Of a stretch of DNA of 64,000 nt, positions 16,476-26,229 are shown piece after piece (the first letter of the stretch is position 1; each line of letters starts with the position of its first letter). The notes under the pieces are model-generated. The model made no database searches. It was not told the DNA's origin and saw only the letters and a list, made by a program, of their open reading frames with translations. This stretch comes from Tistrella mobilis KA081020-065 (GTDB taxonomy: Bacteria > Pseudomonadota > Alphaproteobacteria > Tistrellales > Tistrellaceae), in the NCBI RefSeq assembly GCF_000264455.2, contig NC_017956.1, positions 3,702,001 to 3,766,000 on the forward strand, read 5' to 3'. Position numbers and translations under genes: made by a program.

Positions 16476-17953
16476 CGGCCCTGCTCCTTCGCTGACCCAC
16501 GATGGCGGCGGGCGGTGGCATCCCCCGGCGCCTCGGTCGGGCGGCCGTCGGCCTTCCAGGCGGCCACGAAGCTGCGGCCTTCGGGCGCCGGCATGTCGCG
16601 GACACGGGTCCAGCCCCCGGCGAGCGGCAGCCGCTTCAGCCGACCCTGAGACCGGCCCATCCGCCCGAGCAGGGCGGCCGCGGTGCGCGTAACGAGGCGA
16701 TAGGCCCGGGGCCGTTTTGCGAACCAGGCCCAGACCCCAAGCCCCCAGCGCTGCGAGGCGGGGCTGAGATGGCGTTCGAATTCCCGGGTCCGCCAGGCGC
16801 GCATCATCCGCGGCAGCGGGATCCGCACCGGGCAGACCTGTTCGCAGCGCCCGCAGAAGGTCGAGGCATTGGGCAGGTGGCCCGCCTCTTCCACGCCGAT
16901 CAGCGCCGGGGTCAGCACCGCCCCCATCGGACCCGGATAGACCCAGCCATAGGCATGGCCACCGACGGTGCCATAGACCGGGCAGTGGTTCATGCAGGCG
17001 CCACAGCGGATGCAGCGCAGCATGTCCTGGAATTCGGTGCCCACCATGCCCGAGCGGCCGTTGTCCAGCAGCACCACATGGAATTCCTCGGGCCCGTCCA
17101 GATCGCCCTCGCGCTTCGGCCCGGTGACCAGCGTGGTATAGGACGAGAATTCCTGCCCCGTGGCCGACCGTGCCAGCACTCTCAGCATGGTCGAGGCGTC
17201 TTCCAGCGTCGGGACCAGCTTCTCGATGCCGGCCAGCACGATATGGCGCTTGGGCAGCGACAGGGTCAGGTCGGCATTGCCTTCATTGGTCACCAGGATG
17301 ATCGATCCGGTCTCGGCGACCAGGAAATTGGCGCCGGTGATGCCGACATCGGCGTCCAGATATTTCTGGCGCAGCACTTCGCGCGCCTCGCGGACCATGT
17401 CGGTCGGCTCGGTCAGGCGGCGGGTCTTGCCATAGCGGCCGTGATGGCGCAGGAACAGCTCTGCCACCTGTTCCTTGGTCTTGTGGATCGCCGGCGCGAT
17501 GATGTGGCTCGGCGGCTCCTTGGCCAGCTGGATGATGTACTCGCCCAGATCGGTCTCGATCGGCTCGATTCCGGCCTTTTCCAGCGCATCGTTGAGCGCG
17601 ATCTCTTCCGTCACCATCGATTTCGACTTGGTGACGGTCCGGGCATTGCCGGCGCGCGCCAGTTCCAGAATGATCCGCCGGGCATCGGCCGCGGTCTCGG
17701 CCCAATGGACCTTGCCGCCCCGGGCCTCCACCGCCTCGGCGAAGCGCTCCAGATAGATGTCGAGATGGCCGAGCACATGGTTCTTGATGTCGCGCGCCTG
17801 GTCGCGCAGCGTCTCGAACTCGGGCAGGGCCGCCGCGGCGGCCGCCCGCTTGGGCACGAAGCCCGAGCGGATCTTGGCGAGCGAGGCCTGAAGATTGGCA
17901 TCGCCCAGGGCGTCGTGGACATTGTCCTTGAAGCGGTGACTGGTCGCCTCCAT
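16472..17953 (-). CDS. lutB: Lactate utilisation iron-sulfur protein B
   Basis: 493 residues: an N-terminal LUD domain and a C-terminal ferredoxin-like region with two 4Fe-4S motifs, CIRCGACMNHCPVYG and CGRCEQVCPVRIP. The length is typical of LutB. It transfers electrons in the LutABC L-lactate oxidation complex. The segment ANFLVAETGSIILVTNEGNA is the conserved LUD signature. It starts 16 bp after the lutA stop and overlaps lutC by 4 bp, so the three are one operon. Confidence 0.92.
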   Translation of the reverse strand: MEATSHRFKDNVHDALGDANLQASLAKIRSGFVPKRAAAAAALPEFETLRDQARDIKNHVLGHLDIYLERFAEAVEARGGKVHWAETAADARRIILELARAGNARTVTKSKSMVTEEIALNDALEKAGIEPIETDLGEYIIQLAKEPPSHIIAPAIHKTKEQVAELFLRHHGRYGKTRRLTEPTDMVREAREVLRQKYLDADVGITGANFLVAETGSIILVTNEGNADLTLSLPKRHIVLAGIEKLVPTLEDASTMLRVLARSATGQEFSSYTTLVTGPKREGDLDGPEEFHVVLLDNGRSGMVGTEFQDMLRCIRCGACMNHCPVYGTVGGHAYGWVYPGPMGAVLTPALIGVEEAGHLPNASTFCGRCEQVCPVRIPLPRMMRAWRTREFERHLSPASQRWGLGVWAWFAKRPRAYRLVTRTAAALLGRMGRSQGRLKRLPLAGGWTRVRDMPAPEGRSFVAAWKADGRPTEAPGDATARRHRGSAKEQGR

Positions 17954-17969
17954 CGGATCGCCCTCCCGC

Positions 17970-18788
17970 TCAGCGCCGGTCCGCGCCGACGGCGGTGTCG
18001 CCGATGGCTGCGGTGTCGGTCATGTCGGCCAGAACCTCGGCCACGTGGCGGACCTGGATGGTGGAGCCCTCGCGCTTCAGCCGCCCGGCCATGTTCAGCA
18101 GGCAGCCCATATCGCCAGCCAGCAGCAGATCGGCATTGGTGGCGCGGATATCCGCCACCTTGTTGGAGACCATACGGCCCGAGATTTCCGGGTATTTCAC
18201 GCAGAAGGTGCCGCCGAAGCCGCAGCATTCCTCGGCCCCCGGCAGCTCGTTCAGGGTCAGCCCCTCGACGGTGCCCAGCAGCTTGCGCGGCTGTGCCTTC
18301 ACCCCCAGCTCGCGCAGGCCCGAACAGCTGTCGTGATAGGTGACGGTGGCATCCAGCCTCGCCTTCACCCCCTCCATGCCGCGGACATCGACCAGGAAGG
18401 CCATCAGTTCATAGGTCTTCGCCGCCAGCCGGCGGGCCCGCGGCCCCCAGTCCGGATCGTCGCGCAGCAGCTCGGGATAGTGGTGCGAGATCATGCCGCC
18501 GCAGGATCCCGACGGCACGACCACATAGTCGAAGGGCTCGAAGGTCGCGATCACCTCGCGCGCGATCGCACGAGCATCGGCCCGGTCGCCCGAATTGAAG
18601 GCCGGCTGGCCGCAACAGGTCTGGCTGTCGGGCACCACCACCCGGCAGCCGGCCTCTTCCAGCAGCTTCGCCGTGGCGAACCCCACGCTCGGCCGGAACA
18701 GATCCACCAGACAGGTCGCGAACAGGCCGACCGTGGCCGGTTCGCGCGCACGGGCGGGCTTTGCCGCCGTCTCGCTTGGGGTATTCAC
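17970..18788 (-). CDS. lutA: Lactate utilisation protein A (CCG-domain)
   Basis: 272 residues with two Cys-rich CCG domains: TCCGQPAFNSGD plus PSGSCGGMISHHYP in the first half, and ECCGFGGTFCVKYPEIS with GDMGCLLNMAG in the second. These ligate an unusual iron-sulfur or heterodisulfide-type cofactor. First gene of lutABC; its product works with LutB and LutC in L-lactate oxidation. The upstream gap of 120 bp to mltA should hold the operon promoter, though I see no clear regulator gene. The operon sits between mltA and smr, which are usually neighbours. Confidence 0.9.
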   Translation of the reverse strand: MNTPSETAAKPARAREPATVGLFATCLVDLFRPSVGFATAKLLEEAGCRVVVPDSQTCCGQPAFNSGDRADARAIAREVIATFEPFDYVVVPSGSCGGMISHHYPELLRDDPDWGPRARRLAAKTYELMAFLVDVRGMEGVKARLDATVTYHDSCSGLRELGVKAQPRKLLGTVEGLTLNELPGAEECCGFGGTFCVKYPEISGRMVSNKVADIRATNADLLLAGDMGCLLNMAGRLKREGSTIQVRHVAEVLADMTDTAAIGDTAVGADRR

Positions 18789-18908
18789 CGTCGCTCGTCC
18801 TTCTGAAGCTTCGGACAGGCCCGCGCGTCTGCGGGGCCGGCCGGCATTTGCGGACGAGGATGGGGCGATGTGGCCGCGGAGGCAAGCCTGCCGCTCACCT
18901 CCGGGCGC

Positions 18909-20192
18909 TCAACCGCCCGCTGCGGCCGTCTCCGGGGCCGGTACGGTCGACGGATCGATGGCGAGCGGCAGCAGCACGGCATAGCTGCCGCGTTCCTTCA
19001 TCCGCCCGGCGACCAGCTCCGCGAAATCGCCCGGACCCCAGAACACATCGCCGCGCACCGCCCCCTTGATCGCGCCGCCGGTATCCTGCGCGATCATCAG
19101 CCGCCGGAGCGGCGTTTCCGAAAGCGCGCCGACACCTGCCGGATAGCTGGCATCCAACCAGACCGGCGCCCCCAGCGGCAGCATCGACCGGTCGACCGCC
19201 AGCGACCGGCCCGGGCTCAGCACCGCGCCCATGGCGCCCAGCGGCCCGTCATCGTCCAGAAGCCGGAAGAACACATAGGACGGGTTCTGATCCAGGATCG
19301 AGACCATCCGGTCGGGATGGGCGGCCAGCCAGGTGCGCAGGCTCTGCAGCGACACCTCTTCGGGCTTCATCTCACCCTGATCGATCAGCACCTTGCCGAT
19401 CGAGCGATAGGGCCGGCCATTGGCCCCGGCATAGCCCACTCGCAGCACCCGTCCGTCGGGCAGCCGAACCCGGCCCGAGCCCTGGATCTGCAGGAAGAAG
19501 GCATCGACCGGGTCGTCGACCCAGAGCAGTTCCAGCCCGCGGCCGTCGAGCACGCCGTCGGCGATCGCCGCGCGGTCGTAATAGGGGGCAAACCGCCCGT
19601 CCGCCACCCGCCCGACCAGACGGCGACCGTCCAGCGCATCGTCGAAGGCGCCCAGATCCGCCACCACCAGATCCTCGGGCAGGCGGTAGAGCGGCACGTC
19701 GTGCCGGGTGTCGGGGGTCAGCGATCCGGCCAGTTCCGGCTCGTAATAGCCGGTGAACAAGCCGTTGGTGTCGCCATCGGGCTTCGCCACCTGCCAGGCG
19801 TTGAAATGGCGCTCGAAGAAGGCACGGGCCGCGCCGGCATCGTCCAGCGGCAGATCCACCGCGGCCCCGCAGACATCGCGCCAATGGCCGACGGTGCCGA
19901 AGCGCCCGCCGCGGTCGAGCGGCGCCGCCACCGGCCGGCGCAGGATGATCCGGCACGAGATCTGGAAAGCGCCGAGTGCAGCCGACTGGTCGTCGTCGTC
20001 CCAGCCGGGCAGGTCGCCGAAGGCGATGCGGGTGAAGCGCGGCCCCTCGGCGGTCACCGCCGGCTGCGGGGCCGGCGGCGTCTCGGGTGCCGGCAGGTTG
20101 CGTGTGCTGAGATACCAGCCACCGATCAGCGCCGCCCCGGCCAGCGCGAGCACGGCAAAGGCGGCCGCAAGGCGCAGAGACCGCCTGCTCAT
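18909..20192 (-). CDS. mltA: Membrane-bound lytic murein transglycosylase A
   Basis: 427 residues with an N-terminal hydrophobic anchor (AAAFAVLALAGAALIGGWYL). FTGYYEPELAGS marks the MltA domain, AFFLQIQGSGRV the active-site region, and the C-terminal 3D domain shows AQDTGGAIKGAVRGDVFWG with the catalytic Asp. It cleaves peptidoglycan glycan strands to 1,6-anhydromuramyl products in the periplasm. In alphaproteobacteria it normally follows the tim44-like gene; here about 7.9 kb of biosynthetic genes separate them. Confidence 0.92.
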   Translation of the reverse strand: MSRRSLRLAAAFAVLALAGAALIGGWYLSTRNLPAPETPPAPQPAVTAEGPRFTRIAFGDLPGWDDDDQSAALGAFQISCRIILRRPVAAPLDRGGRFGTVGHWRDVCGAAVDLPLDDAGAARAFFERHFNAWQVAKPDGDTNGLFTGYYEPELAGSLTPDTRHDVPLYRLPEDLVVADLGAFDDALDGRRLVGRVADGRFAPYYDRAAIADGVLDGRGLELLWVDDPVDAFFLQIQGSGRVRLPDGRVLRVGYAGANGRPYRSIGKVLIDQGEMKPEEVSLQSLRTWLAAHPDRMVSILDQNPSYVFFRLLDDDGPLGAMGAVLSPGRSLAVDRSMLPLGAPVWLDASYPAGVGALSETPLRRLMIAQDTGGAIKGAVRGDVFWGPGDFAELVAGRMKERGSYAVLLPLAIDPSTVPAPETAAAGG

Positions 20193-20259
20193 GCACGGCT
20201 CTCCGGTCCGCGACTTTCCCGCCTGATCGGCCTTCGCATATGGTCAGCGGGATCGGTCC

Positions 20260-21432
20260 TCATCTGCTGGCACTCTCCGAAGGGTTCGCAATGATCTGGA
20301 CGGGCAGGGCGGACGGTTCATGCAGCAGCCAGGCCTCTCGCCACCGGATCGGACCGGCCGTGCACAACCGGTCCATCAGCGGCGCTCCCGCCACAAGCAG
20401 GGCTGCAATCTCGAGACGGGCAAGCGGTGCGCCCAGGCAGTGGAACGCTCCCCGGCCAAAGGCGAGATGCGGAACCCGGGAGCCGAGCGGACAGGATGTT
20501 CCGACGTCACCCACGATCGCAGGATCCCGGTCGGCGATCGAGGTCATGAGATAGACCACCGCATCCTTTGGCAAGAGGATAGTCCCGTCCGCCCCGTCGC
20601 TCAGATGGAACGGTCTGAGCAGACGACGTCGCACCCCCAGTACCGGCGTATCCAGCCGGACCAGTTCGTCCACCAGTACCATGTGGTTCTCCGGGTCGGA
20701 TGGCAGCGCAATTCCATCCCGCAGCCGGCGGACCAGGATATTGGCGATACAGCCGGCTGTGGTCGTCGTACCGGTGACGAGCAGCTTGCTGCAGATGTCG
20801 GCGAGGGCGGCATCATCAAGCCCGTCCGCGGTGCCGGTCTCCAGAATTGTTGCCAGCAGCGGTGTTGCACCACCTTTCCGGGCAGCGGCCAGACGCTGGC
20901 GGAAATAGGCATCCAGCATGGTCTTTGCCGGACCGACAGAGGCGGACTGTCCCGTCCAGCCGGGGTCGTAACCGCTCAGGATCCGACCCGCCATGGTTTC
21001 AAGCACCGGCACATCGGCCGGCGGGATGCCCAGCAGATCACGCATCACCGCCATCGGAACCCGATCGGCGAAATCCCGGACCAGATCTGCCGTGCCCTCG
21101 CGGACCAGCCGCGCCGTCAGATCATCGACCACGCCCTGGACTGCCGGCATGACGTCAGCATCGGACAGCCGGGACACCCAGCTTCGCAGACGCCGGACCA
21201 GACCGCGATGACGGTCGCCGCCAGCGGTATCGAAGGCATTGAAGCTGGCCGTACTGCCGGGCTCGGCAAGCAGCACCGACAGAATATCCGCGTGCCGCGC
21301 GACCAGCCAGACATCCCCGCCCGTCGTCCTGATCGGCGGCGTATTGCGCAAGGCCGATAGAACCGGATGAGGGTCGGCTGCGTACTCAGCCCCCGGTGGC
21401 AGAACTCCGAAAGCCGATGCAATGTCGATCAT
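20260..21432 (-). CDS. Cytochrome P450, last gene of the peptide cluster
   Basis: 390 residues, a normal length for a soluble bacterial P450. The haem-binding loop FGRGAFHCLG places the proximal Cys at about 332, and ELVR at about 256-259 is the ExxR pair. The I-helix is unusual: TGTTTTAG at about 220-227 lacks the usual acidic residue before the Thr, so proton delivery may differ or be substrate-assisted. It overlaps the toroid-protein gene by 4 bp, so it belongs to the same operon and probably oxidises the product of that pathway. It needs ferredoxin and reductase from elsewhere. It ends 68 bp before mltA. Confidence 0.88.
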   Translation of the reverse strand: MIDIASAFGVLPPGAEYAADPHPVLSALRNTPPIRTTGGDVWLVARHADILSVLLAEPGSTASFNAFDTAGGDRHRGLVRRLRSWVSRLSDADVMPAVQGVVDDLTARLVREGTADLVRDFADRVPMAVMRDLLGIPPADVPVLETMAGRILSGYDPGWTGQSASVGPAKTMLDAYFRQRLAAARKGGATPLLATILETGTADGLDDAALADICSKLLVTGTTTTAGCIANILVRRLRDGIALPSDPENHMVLVDELVRLDTPVLGVRRRLLRPFHLSDGADGTILLPKDAVVYLMTSIADRDPAIVGDVGTSCPLGSRVPHLAFGRGAFHCLGAPLARLEIAALLVAGAPLMDRLCTAGPIRWREAWLLHEPSALPVQIIANPSESASR

Positions 21433-23420
21433 GAGCCGGCCCCCTTCTGCAACCCGCGCAGGGCCACCAGGGCGGAAAGCGCCGTCGCCGTGGTGAAGCT
21501 GCGTCCATGGTCGGATGCACGAACCAGATTGCCTGCCGCATTGGGAATGTCGAGCACGGCCGACGACGGCCAGCTGCCGTCAACCTGTTGGCCGGCAAGC
21601 AATGCCTCCGCCCCTGCCCCTCTGTCCCGGGCCAGAACCCGGATCCTCAGCGCAAGCGCTTGGCCGAAACTGGTATCGACCGGATGACGCGCTGCGCGCG
21701 CAGCGGCAGCCGCGATCCGGCGATCATCCCCGCTCGCAGCCCGTCCGCGTCGTCCGGCCAGAACCAGTGCCTCCACCGCCTGATCGGTGGCATAGCCTTC
21801 CTCCAGCCACCAATAACCCGGAAAGACGCCGTCCGGGCGCTGATGTCGGCGCAACCACTCTGCCGGGGCATCGCCGATGGTCGACAGACAGGCCGTGGCC
21901 GCAGTGACACAGCCATGTGCCGCGGTCCATCCGGCATTGATCACGCGCCCCTCCGACGCCCGGGCATGGTCCTCTGCCAGATAGGTCACAACCCCGCCAT
22001 CGGCACCAACATGCCGACGCAGGAAAGCCAGGCCTGCGGCGAAGCCGGGCTCGCTCTGCCGGCCAAGGGCCTCGCCGAGACGCAGCGCCCAGGCCGTGCT
22101 GTCGGCATCTGCCGGCTCCACGCCATTCCATCCCCAGCCCGGTCGCCCGGCGGTGCGGGCCGCCAGAAGCCGCCATGCCCGGGCGGCCGCTGCCAGAGCT
22201 GCCGGGTCACCCGTCTCAACCAGGGCATGGCCGACCCGGGCCGTGACCCATTCCTCTGCGACGCCTTCGCCAAACCCGCGATAGTCGAGCCACCAGCCCG
22301 CCTGCACGCGGGCATCGAGCAGAAAGCGGATGGCTGCCTCGATCGCCTCATCCAGACGCCGGGGCGTCTCGGGAACCGCAGGTGGTGCAGCCCGAACGAC
22401 ATCCGGAGCCGTCGCCTCCAGCACGCCCATATACGCCTTGACCGCACCATCGGCGAACCCGCCATGGCTGACCTTGAGATGACTGAACCGGCAATCGAGC
22501 CAGGCCGTCCGCCCGTGGACGATGTCGTCGAGGATCAGCGAGGCGGGCCAGGGGCGGGTTGCGGTGGTGGGTATCACGGCACCCGGCCATTCCAGAACCG
22601 AGGCGCGCGCCGCCGGGGTGCACCGACCGGCCTGGACCAGATGGTCGAGCATCCGCCGCCAGCGCCGATCGAACACCTCCGGGGGGCCGAGAAAACATTC
22701 GAGACCCAGCTCCGGCTCAGCGCCGCCATCCCCGATGGTCATCGCCAGTCGGATGCGGTCGACATAGACGAACAGGGCGTCGACCCGGTCCTGCAGGGCC
22801 CTGGCGTCGCCCACCCAGCCGGCCCGCCCGGCCTGACCTGCGATGTCATCCGGATCCAGATCGTCGAAGATCAGACGGAAGGGCGCGCCCGGCCGGTCGA
22901 GCATCAGACCCAGGAAGGCGAGCCGCCCCGTGCCCCGACGGGCGGCAAGACACCGGCGAAGAGCCGCCTCCCGCATCGACGGCAGCGGCAGTCCGAAGCC
23001 TGCGATGACGCTCTGCACCGTCTCCAGGGCGGCACTGCCGCCGGCCGCCCCGGCCAGTCGGACAAAGACCGAGAGCGCCGGCGGATCGGCGCCGTCATCG
23101 AGTTCCAGCCAGATCTCCTCGATCCGGTCCAGCCCGGGGCCGTCACAGAACCGGGCGAGCGCGGCAAACCCGGATCCACTAGCGGTTATCTCCGCCATCC
23201 AGCTGCAAAGCCGATCAAACTCGGGTCCTGGCCGAACCCGCTGCTGAAGATCGACCACCGTTGGATCGGCAAGCCGGATTTCGAGCCCGGCGGCCGGCAC
23301 CGCAGGCAGATGGCGTGCCAGCCGAAGGACTGCTTCGGGCATGTGCAGGCCACGCTCAGCCGCCACGAACTCCAGAATCGGTGCCAGTGCCGGCAGCCGA
23401 CCGACGTCAGCTTCGATCAT
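21429..23420 (-). CDS. Two-domain protein with squalene-cyclase-like toroid
   Basis: 663 residues. The C-terminal half (about 350-663) is an alpha-alpha toroid like squalene-hopene cyclase/prenyltransferase-beta proteins: QQVDGSW at about 611-617 is a QW repeat and HQRPDGVFP at 526-534 a degenerate one. At 438-442 the sequence DADST replaces the DxDD(T) motif of class II terpene cyclases, keeping two acids but losing the fourth. The N-terminal half (about 1-345) has alternating beta-strand/helix segments (LSVFVRLAG, DALFVYVDRIRLAMTIG, VKAYMGV) and no family I recognise with confidence. It overlaps its neighbours by 4 bp on both sides. It may act on a terpenoid or prenyl group, or merely bind a substrate; function unknown. 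Confidence 0.65.
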   Translation of the reverse strand: MIEADVGRLPALAPILEFVAAERGLHMPEAVLRLARHLPAVPAAGLEIRLADPTVVDLQQRVRPGPEFDRLCSWMAEITASGSGFAALARFCDGPGLDRIEEIWLELDDGADPPALSVFVRLAGAAGGSAALETVQSVIAGFGLPLPSMREAALRRCLAARRGTGRLAFLGLMLDRPGAPFRLIFDDLDPDDIAGQAGRAGWVGDARALQDRVDALFVYVDRIRLAMTIGDGGAEPELGLECFLGPPEVFDRRWRRMLDHLVQAGRCTPAARASVLEWPGAVIPTTATRPWPASLILDDIVHGRTAWLDCRFSHLKVSHGGFADGAVKAYMGVLEATAPDVVRAAPPAVPETPRRLDEAIEAAIRFLLDARVQAGWWLDYRGFGEGVAEEWVTARVGHALVETGDPAALAAAARAWRLLAARTAGRPGWGWNGVEPADADSTAWALRLGEALGRQSEPGFAAGLAFLRRHVGADGGVVTYLAEDHARASEGRVINAGWTAAHGCVTAATACLSTIGDAPAEWLRRHQRPDGVFPGYWWLEEGYATDQAVEALVLAGRRGRAASGDDRRIAAAAARAARHPVDTSFGQALALRIRVLARDRGAGAEALLAGQQVDGSWPSSAVLDIPNAAGNLVRASDHGRSFTTATALSALVALRGLQKGAGS

Positions 23421-24331
23421 CCGCCGATCTCCTCTGCCAGCCGCAGAAGCCCGTCCCAGCCGGGCTCCACCCGATGCACGGTCAACGGCAGATGTTCAGC
23501 CAGCCGGGCGAAACGTGCCATGATTTCCGTGGTCATGAAGCTCCGGCAAATTGCCGGATGCCACATGTTGATCAGCAGGTGCAGGCGCCGGACCGGGTCC
23601 GGCCGGTACATATCCCCGGTCTGCCGGGTCAGGAGATGAATCTCATCGAGTGCCAGTTCCGCCTTATCGGCCGGATCGACGGAGGGGGCCTGCCACCACC
23701 ACTTGCCCGTCGAGGGTAGCGGCGCCAGCCCCTCGGTACCCGTGGGGAGAAACCGTCGGGCCGTCTCTTCGGTAAGCCGCAAACCGGCCGTTCCGGGCAG
23801 GAAACACACCTGTGGCCCGGTACGGCTGATTGCGATCAGATCATCGGCCGCAACCAGCCCTCCGCGGGCGACCAGTGCGGCGGCCAGGGTGGATTTGCCG
23901 GCACCTGTGGCTCCCATGAAACAATGGGTGCGGCCGCGCATGACGACCGCGGCCGCATGAAGACAAAGCAGGCCGCGCCGGAAGAGCAGAATCCCCATCG
24001 GGTCACCGACCAGCGCTCCGGGCACGGAGGGCAATCTGCCCGGACGGCAGATCACGTCGATACGATCGCCCTGATCCTGGATCAGAAACATCATTTCGCC
24101 TGGCCAGCCGTAGATCGTCGCCGTATCCGTGCGACCGGCCACCGGCGCCCCCGGGAGAGCGGGGGCCGGCAATCGGCCCGGACTCAGCGCCGGTTCCGCA
24201 GTTTCGGGATGCCAGCCGATGACGACATCACAGGGCCCGTCACCGGTGGGGGCCTGGCTGCCGGGCAGATCGAAAGGCGTCTCGATCATCAGTCCGAACA
24301 AATGGCGGCGGCGGTACGGTTCCAGCATCAC
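23417..24331 (-). CDS. HPr kinase-related peptide kinase
   Basis: 304 residues. Walker A GATGAGKST at about 140-148, preceded by LCLHAAAVVMRG and followed by ARGGLVAADDL, fits the HprK-related kinases found in lasso-peptide clusters. In the paeninodin system such a kinase phosphorylates the C-terminal Ser of the precursor, and the precursor here also ends in Ser. It overlaps the asparagine-synthetase homologue gene and the toroid gene by 4 bp each. It is not a PTS regulator: the HPr(Ser) kinase N-terminal domain is not evident and no pts genes are near. Confidence 0.82.
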   Translation of the reverse strand: MMLEPYRRRHLFGLMIETPFDLPGSQAPTGDGPCDVVIGWHPETAEPALSPGRLPAPALPGAPVAGRTDTATIYGWPGEMMFLIQDQGDRIDVICRPGRLPSVPGALVGDPMGILLFRRGLLCLHAAAVVMRGRTHCFMGATGAGKSTLAAALVARGGLVAADDLIAISRTGPQVCFLPGTAGLRLTEETARRFLPTGTEGLAPLPSTGKWWWQAPSVDPADKAELALDEIHLLTRQTGDMYRPDPVRRLHLLINMWHPAICRSFMTTEIMARFARLAEHLPLTVHRVEPGWDGLLRLAEEIGG

Positions 24332-26229
24332 ACGTCACCTCTGCCGGACCGGGCCTCCCGGTCCAGGAACCGGCAGACGAGGGTACCGGTCATGACGGTA
24401 TCGAACATTGCCGGGGTCCAACCCTCCCTTCCGGAGGGCCGGACGGCACGAACTGCGGCAAGATAGCGGTCGCGATCGATCCACGCCCAGCACGCCGGAT
24501 GCGCCGTCTCGGCCCAGGCCTCGAGCGCACCGGCATAGCGGGCGAGGCGGGCGGCCAGGACAGGATCGAATGCCGGCCCCTTGTCCCGCCTCCACCGGAT
24601 CTCGTCGGGGAGGATCCCGGCCATCGCCCGGCGGTAGAGGCTTCGCTCCCAGCCGCCACGCCGGAGTTCCGCAGCCGGAACCGACATCATCAGCGACAGA
24701 AGCCGCTGGTCGAGCATGGGCAGGCGCAGATCGACGCCGTGAAGCCGGGCGGATATGCCCACAACATCCGATGCCGGATGATCCACCCGGCCGGGGACGA
24801 GCGCGACGCGCATCAGGTCCTGAGGTCCCATCTGCAGAAAACGCCGCCCTCGCCGCCGCAGGCGCCGCCAGTCCCCGGCCGAAAGCGCGTCCCGGCGCAA
24901 TGGCAGGGTCTCGGTCGAAATCGGTCGAAGTCCCGCCGGCAGCAACGGCGCGACAACCTCCCGCCGGAGCAGGGTAGACCAGGGAACACCCTGCACGCGA
25001 TGCAGATCGGCAAGATCCTGGACAGCCTCGCGGAGGCGTCCCTGCCGCAACAGCGCCGCAGCCGTCTGCCGTCCGGAATGGGACACGAAGAGGTCGCCCG
25101 CAAACCCGTTGAGCAGAACGTCGACGCCCTGTGCCGCCGCGGCTGCGCCAAGTGCGAGAACCCCGTGGGAAAGGGGAACAAAAGGCAGCCTGCCGAGCAG
25201 GTCCAGCACGCGGTCGAGCTCGGCGAAGGGATCATCATCAGGGACCATCTCGATGCGAAGCAGATCGATATTGTCCGCCGCCTCGGCCACCCTGAGAACA
25301 TAAGGCCATTCATCGCGTTCCGGCCCCTGGTGATCAAGGGGGAGGACGGCCGAGATGGCCAGAAGCCGCTTGCCCCGGCGCCGAAGGCGCTTTGCCGCAA
25401 TGAGAGCAATGGCAGAAGAATCCAGCCCGCCGCTCAGCAGCACCGCCGGTCGTTCCGCATCGTCGATCCGGTCATGGATGGCGACAATCAGCCGTTGACG
25501 CAGTTCGCCGGCCCAGGGATCCGGGCTTGTCATGTCGGCGGGCCGGACCGGTGTCCAGCGGCGGAGGTGCCGCAGATCGGGTGGGGCGGTATCCGGGTGT
25601 GGCTTTCCGGTATCGATGACCAGGCATTCGCCGGGTAGAATCGTCCGCACTGCAGCGTGGCAGGTCGCAGACGGCGCCCGTCGGTCCTGCCGCACAAGCT
25701 GGTCGGTGATCACCGTCCGGTCGAGTCTGGCCGGAATCCGCGGCAGGGCCGTCAACAGCCGGAAATCGGTGGAGAAGGCGATCAATCCGCCCCGGGCGAC
25801 CAGATAGAGCGGCAGTACACCCACCACATCCCGCAAAAGTGCCAAATGCCGGCCATCCCAGATGGCAGCGACATAGTCACCTGTCAGGCCGGCCAGAGCC
25901 TCGGCACCGCCGGCCCGCCAGGCCGATCGTACGAGGTCTGCGCCGTGCCGCCGTTGCGCGCCCCCCGGCATATTCCCGGCGAGGCGTCCGTTGAACAGGA
26001 TCAGCGGCGCGGCGGGTGACGGGGTATCAGGTACTCCTGAACCGTCGTCCGGTCGGGGCCCAGCCGGTCGGGTATATACGGGCCAGCTTGCAAACACGGC
26101 ACGCGGACCGCCATCAACCATCAGACGATGGCAGACGGTCCCTGTGCCGACGCGCTGGTCCAGCGTCCGCAGCCAGTCAGCGGGAAGGATGCTGTCTGGT
26201 CCCGCAAGCAGGCCGGCAAAGTCCCGCAT
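24328..26229 (-). CDS. Asparagine synthetase-like lasso cyclase homologue
   Basis: 633 residues with an N-terminal glutaminase-like domain (FNGRLAGN, GDYVAAIWDG) and a C-terminal synthetase domain whose pyrophosphate loop is SGGLDSS at about 266-272. The second residue is Arg, not the catalytic Cys of true AsnB, so ammonia release from glutamine is not expected. This is the pattern of lasso cyclases (protein C), which adenylate an Asp/Glu side chain for macrolactam formation. Its ATG overlaps the stop of the PqqD-like gene by one base (TGATG). It belongs to an operon with a lasso-type leader peptide. Confidence 0.85.
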   Translation of the reverse strand: MRDFAGLLAGPDSILPADWLRTLDQRVGTGTVCHRLMVDGGPRAVFASWPVYTRPAGPRPDDGSGVPDTPSPAAPLILFNGRLAGNMPGGAQRRHGADLVRSAWRAGGAEALAGLTGDYVAAIWDGRHLALLRDVVGVLPLYLVARGGLIAFSTDFRLLTALPRIPARLDRTVITDQLVRQDRRAPSATCHAAVRTILPGECLVIDTGKPHPDTAPPDLRHLRRWTPVRPADMTSPDPWAGELRQRLIVAIHDRIDDAERPAVLLSGGLDSSAIALIAAKRLRRRGKRLLAISAVLPLDHQGPERDEWPYVLRVAEAADNIDLLRIEMVPDDDPFAELDRVLDLLGRLPFVPLSHGVLALGAAAAAQGVDVLLNGFAGDLFVSHSGRQTAAALLRQGRLREAVQDLADLHRVQGVPWSTLLRREVVAPLLPAGLRPISTETLPLRRDALSAGDWRRLRRRGRRFLQMGPQDLMRVALVPGRVDHPASDVVGISARLHGVDLRLPMLDQRLLSLMMSVPAAELRRGGWERSLYRRAMAGILPDEIRWRRDKGPAFDPVLAARLARYAGALEAWAETAHPACWAWIDRDRYLAAVRAVRPSGREGWTPAMFDTVMTGTLVCRFLDREARSGRGDV

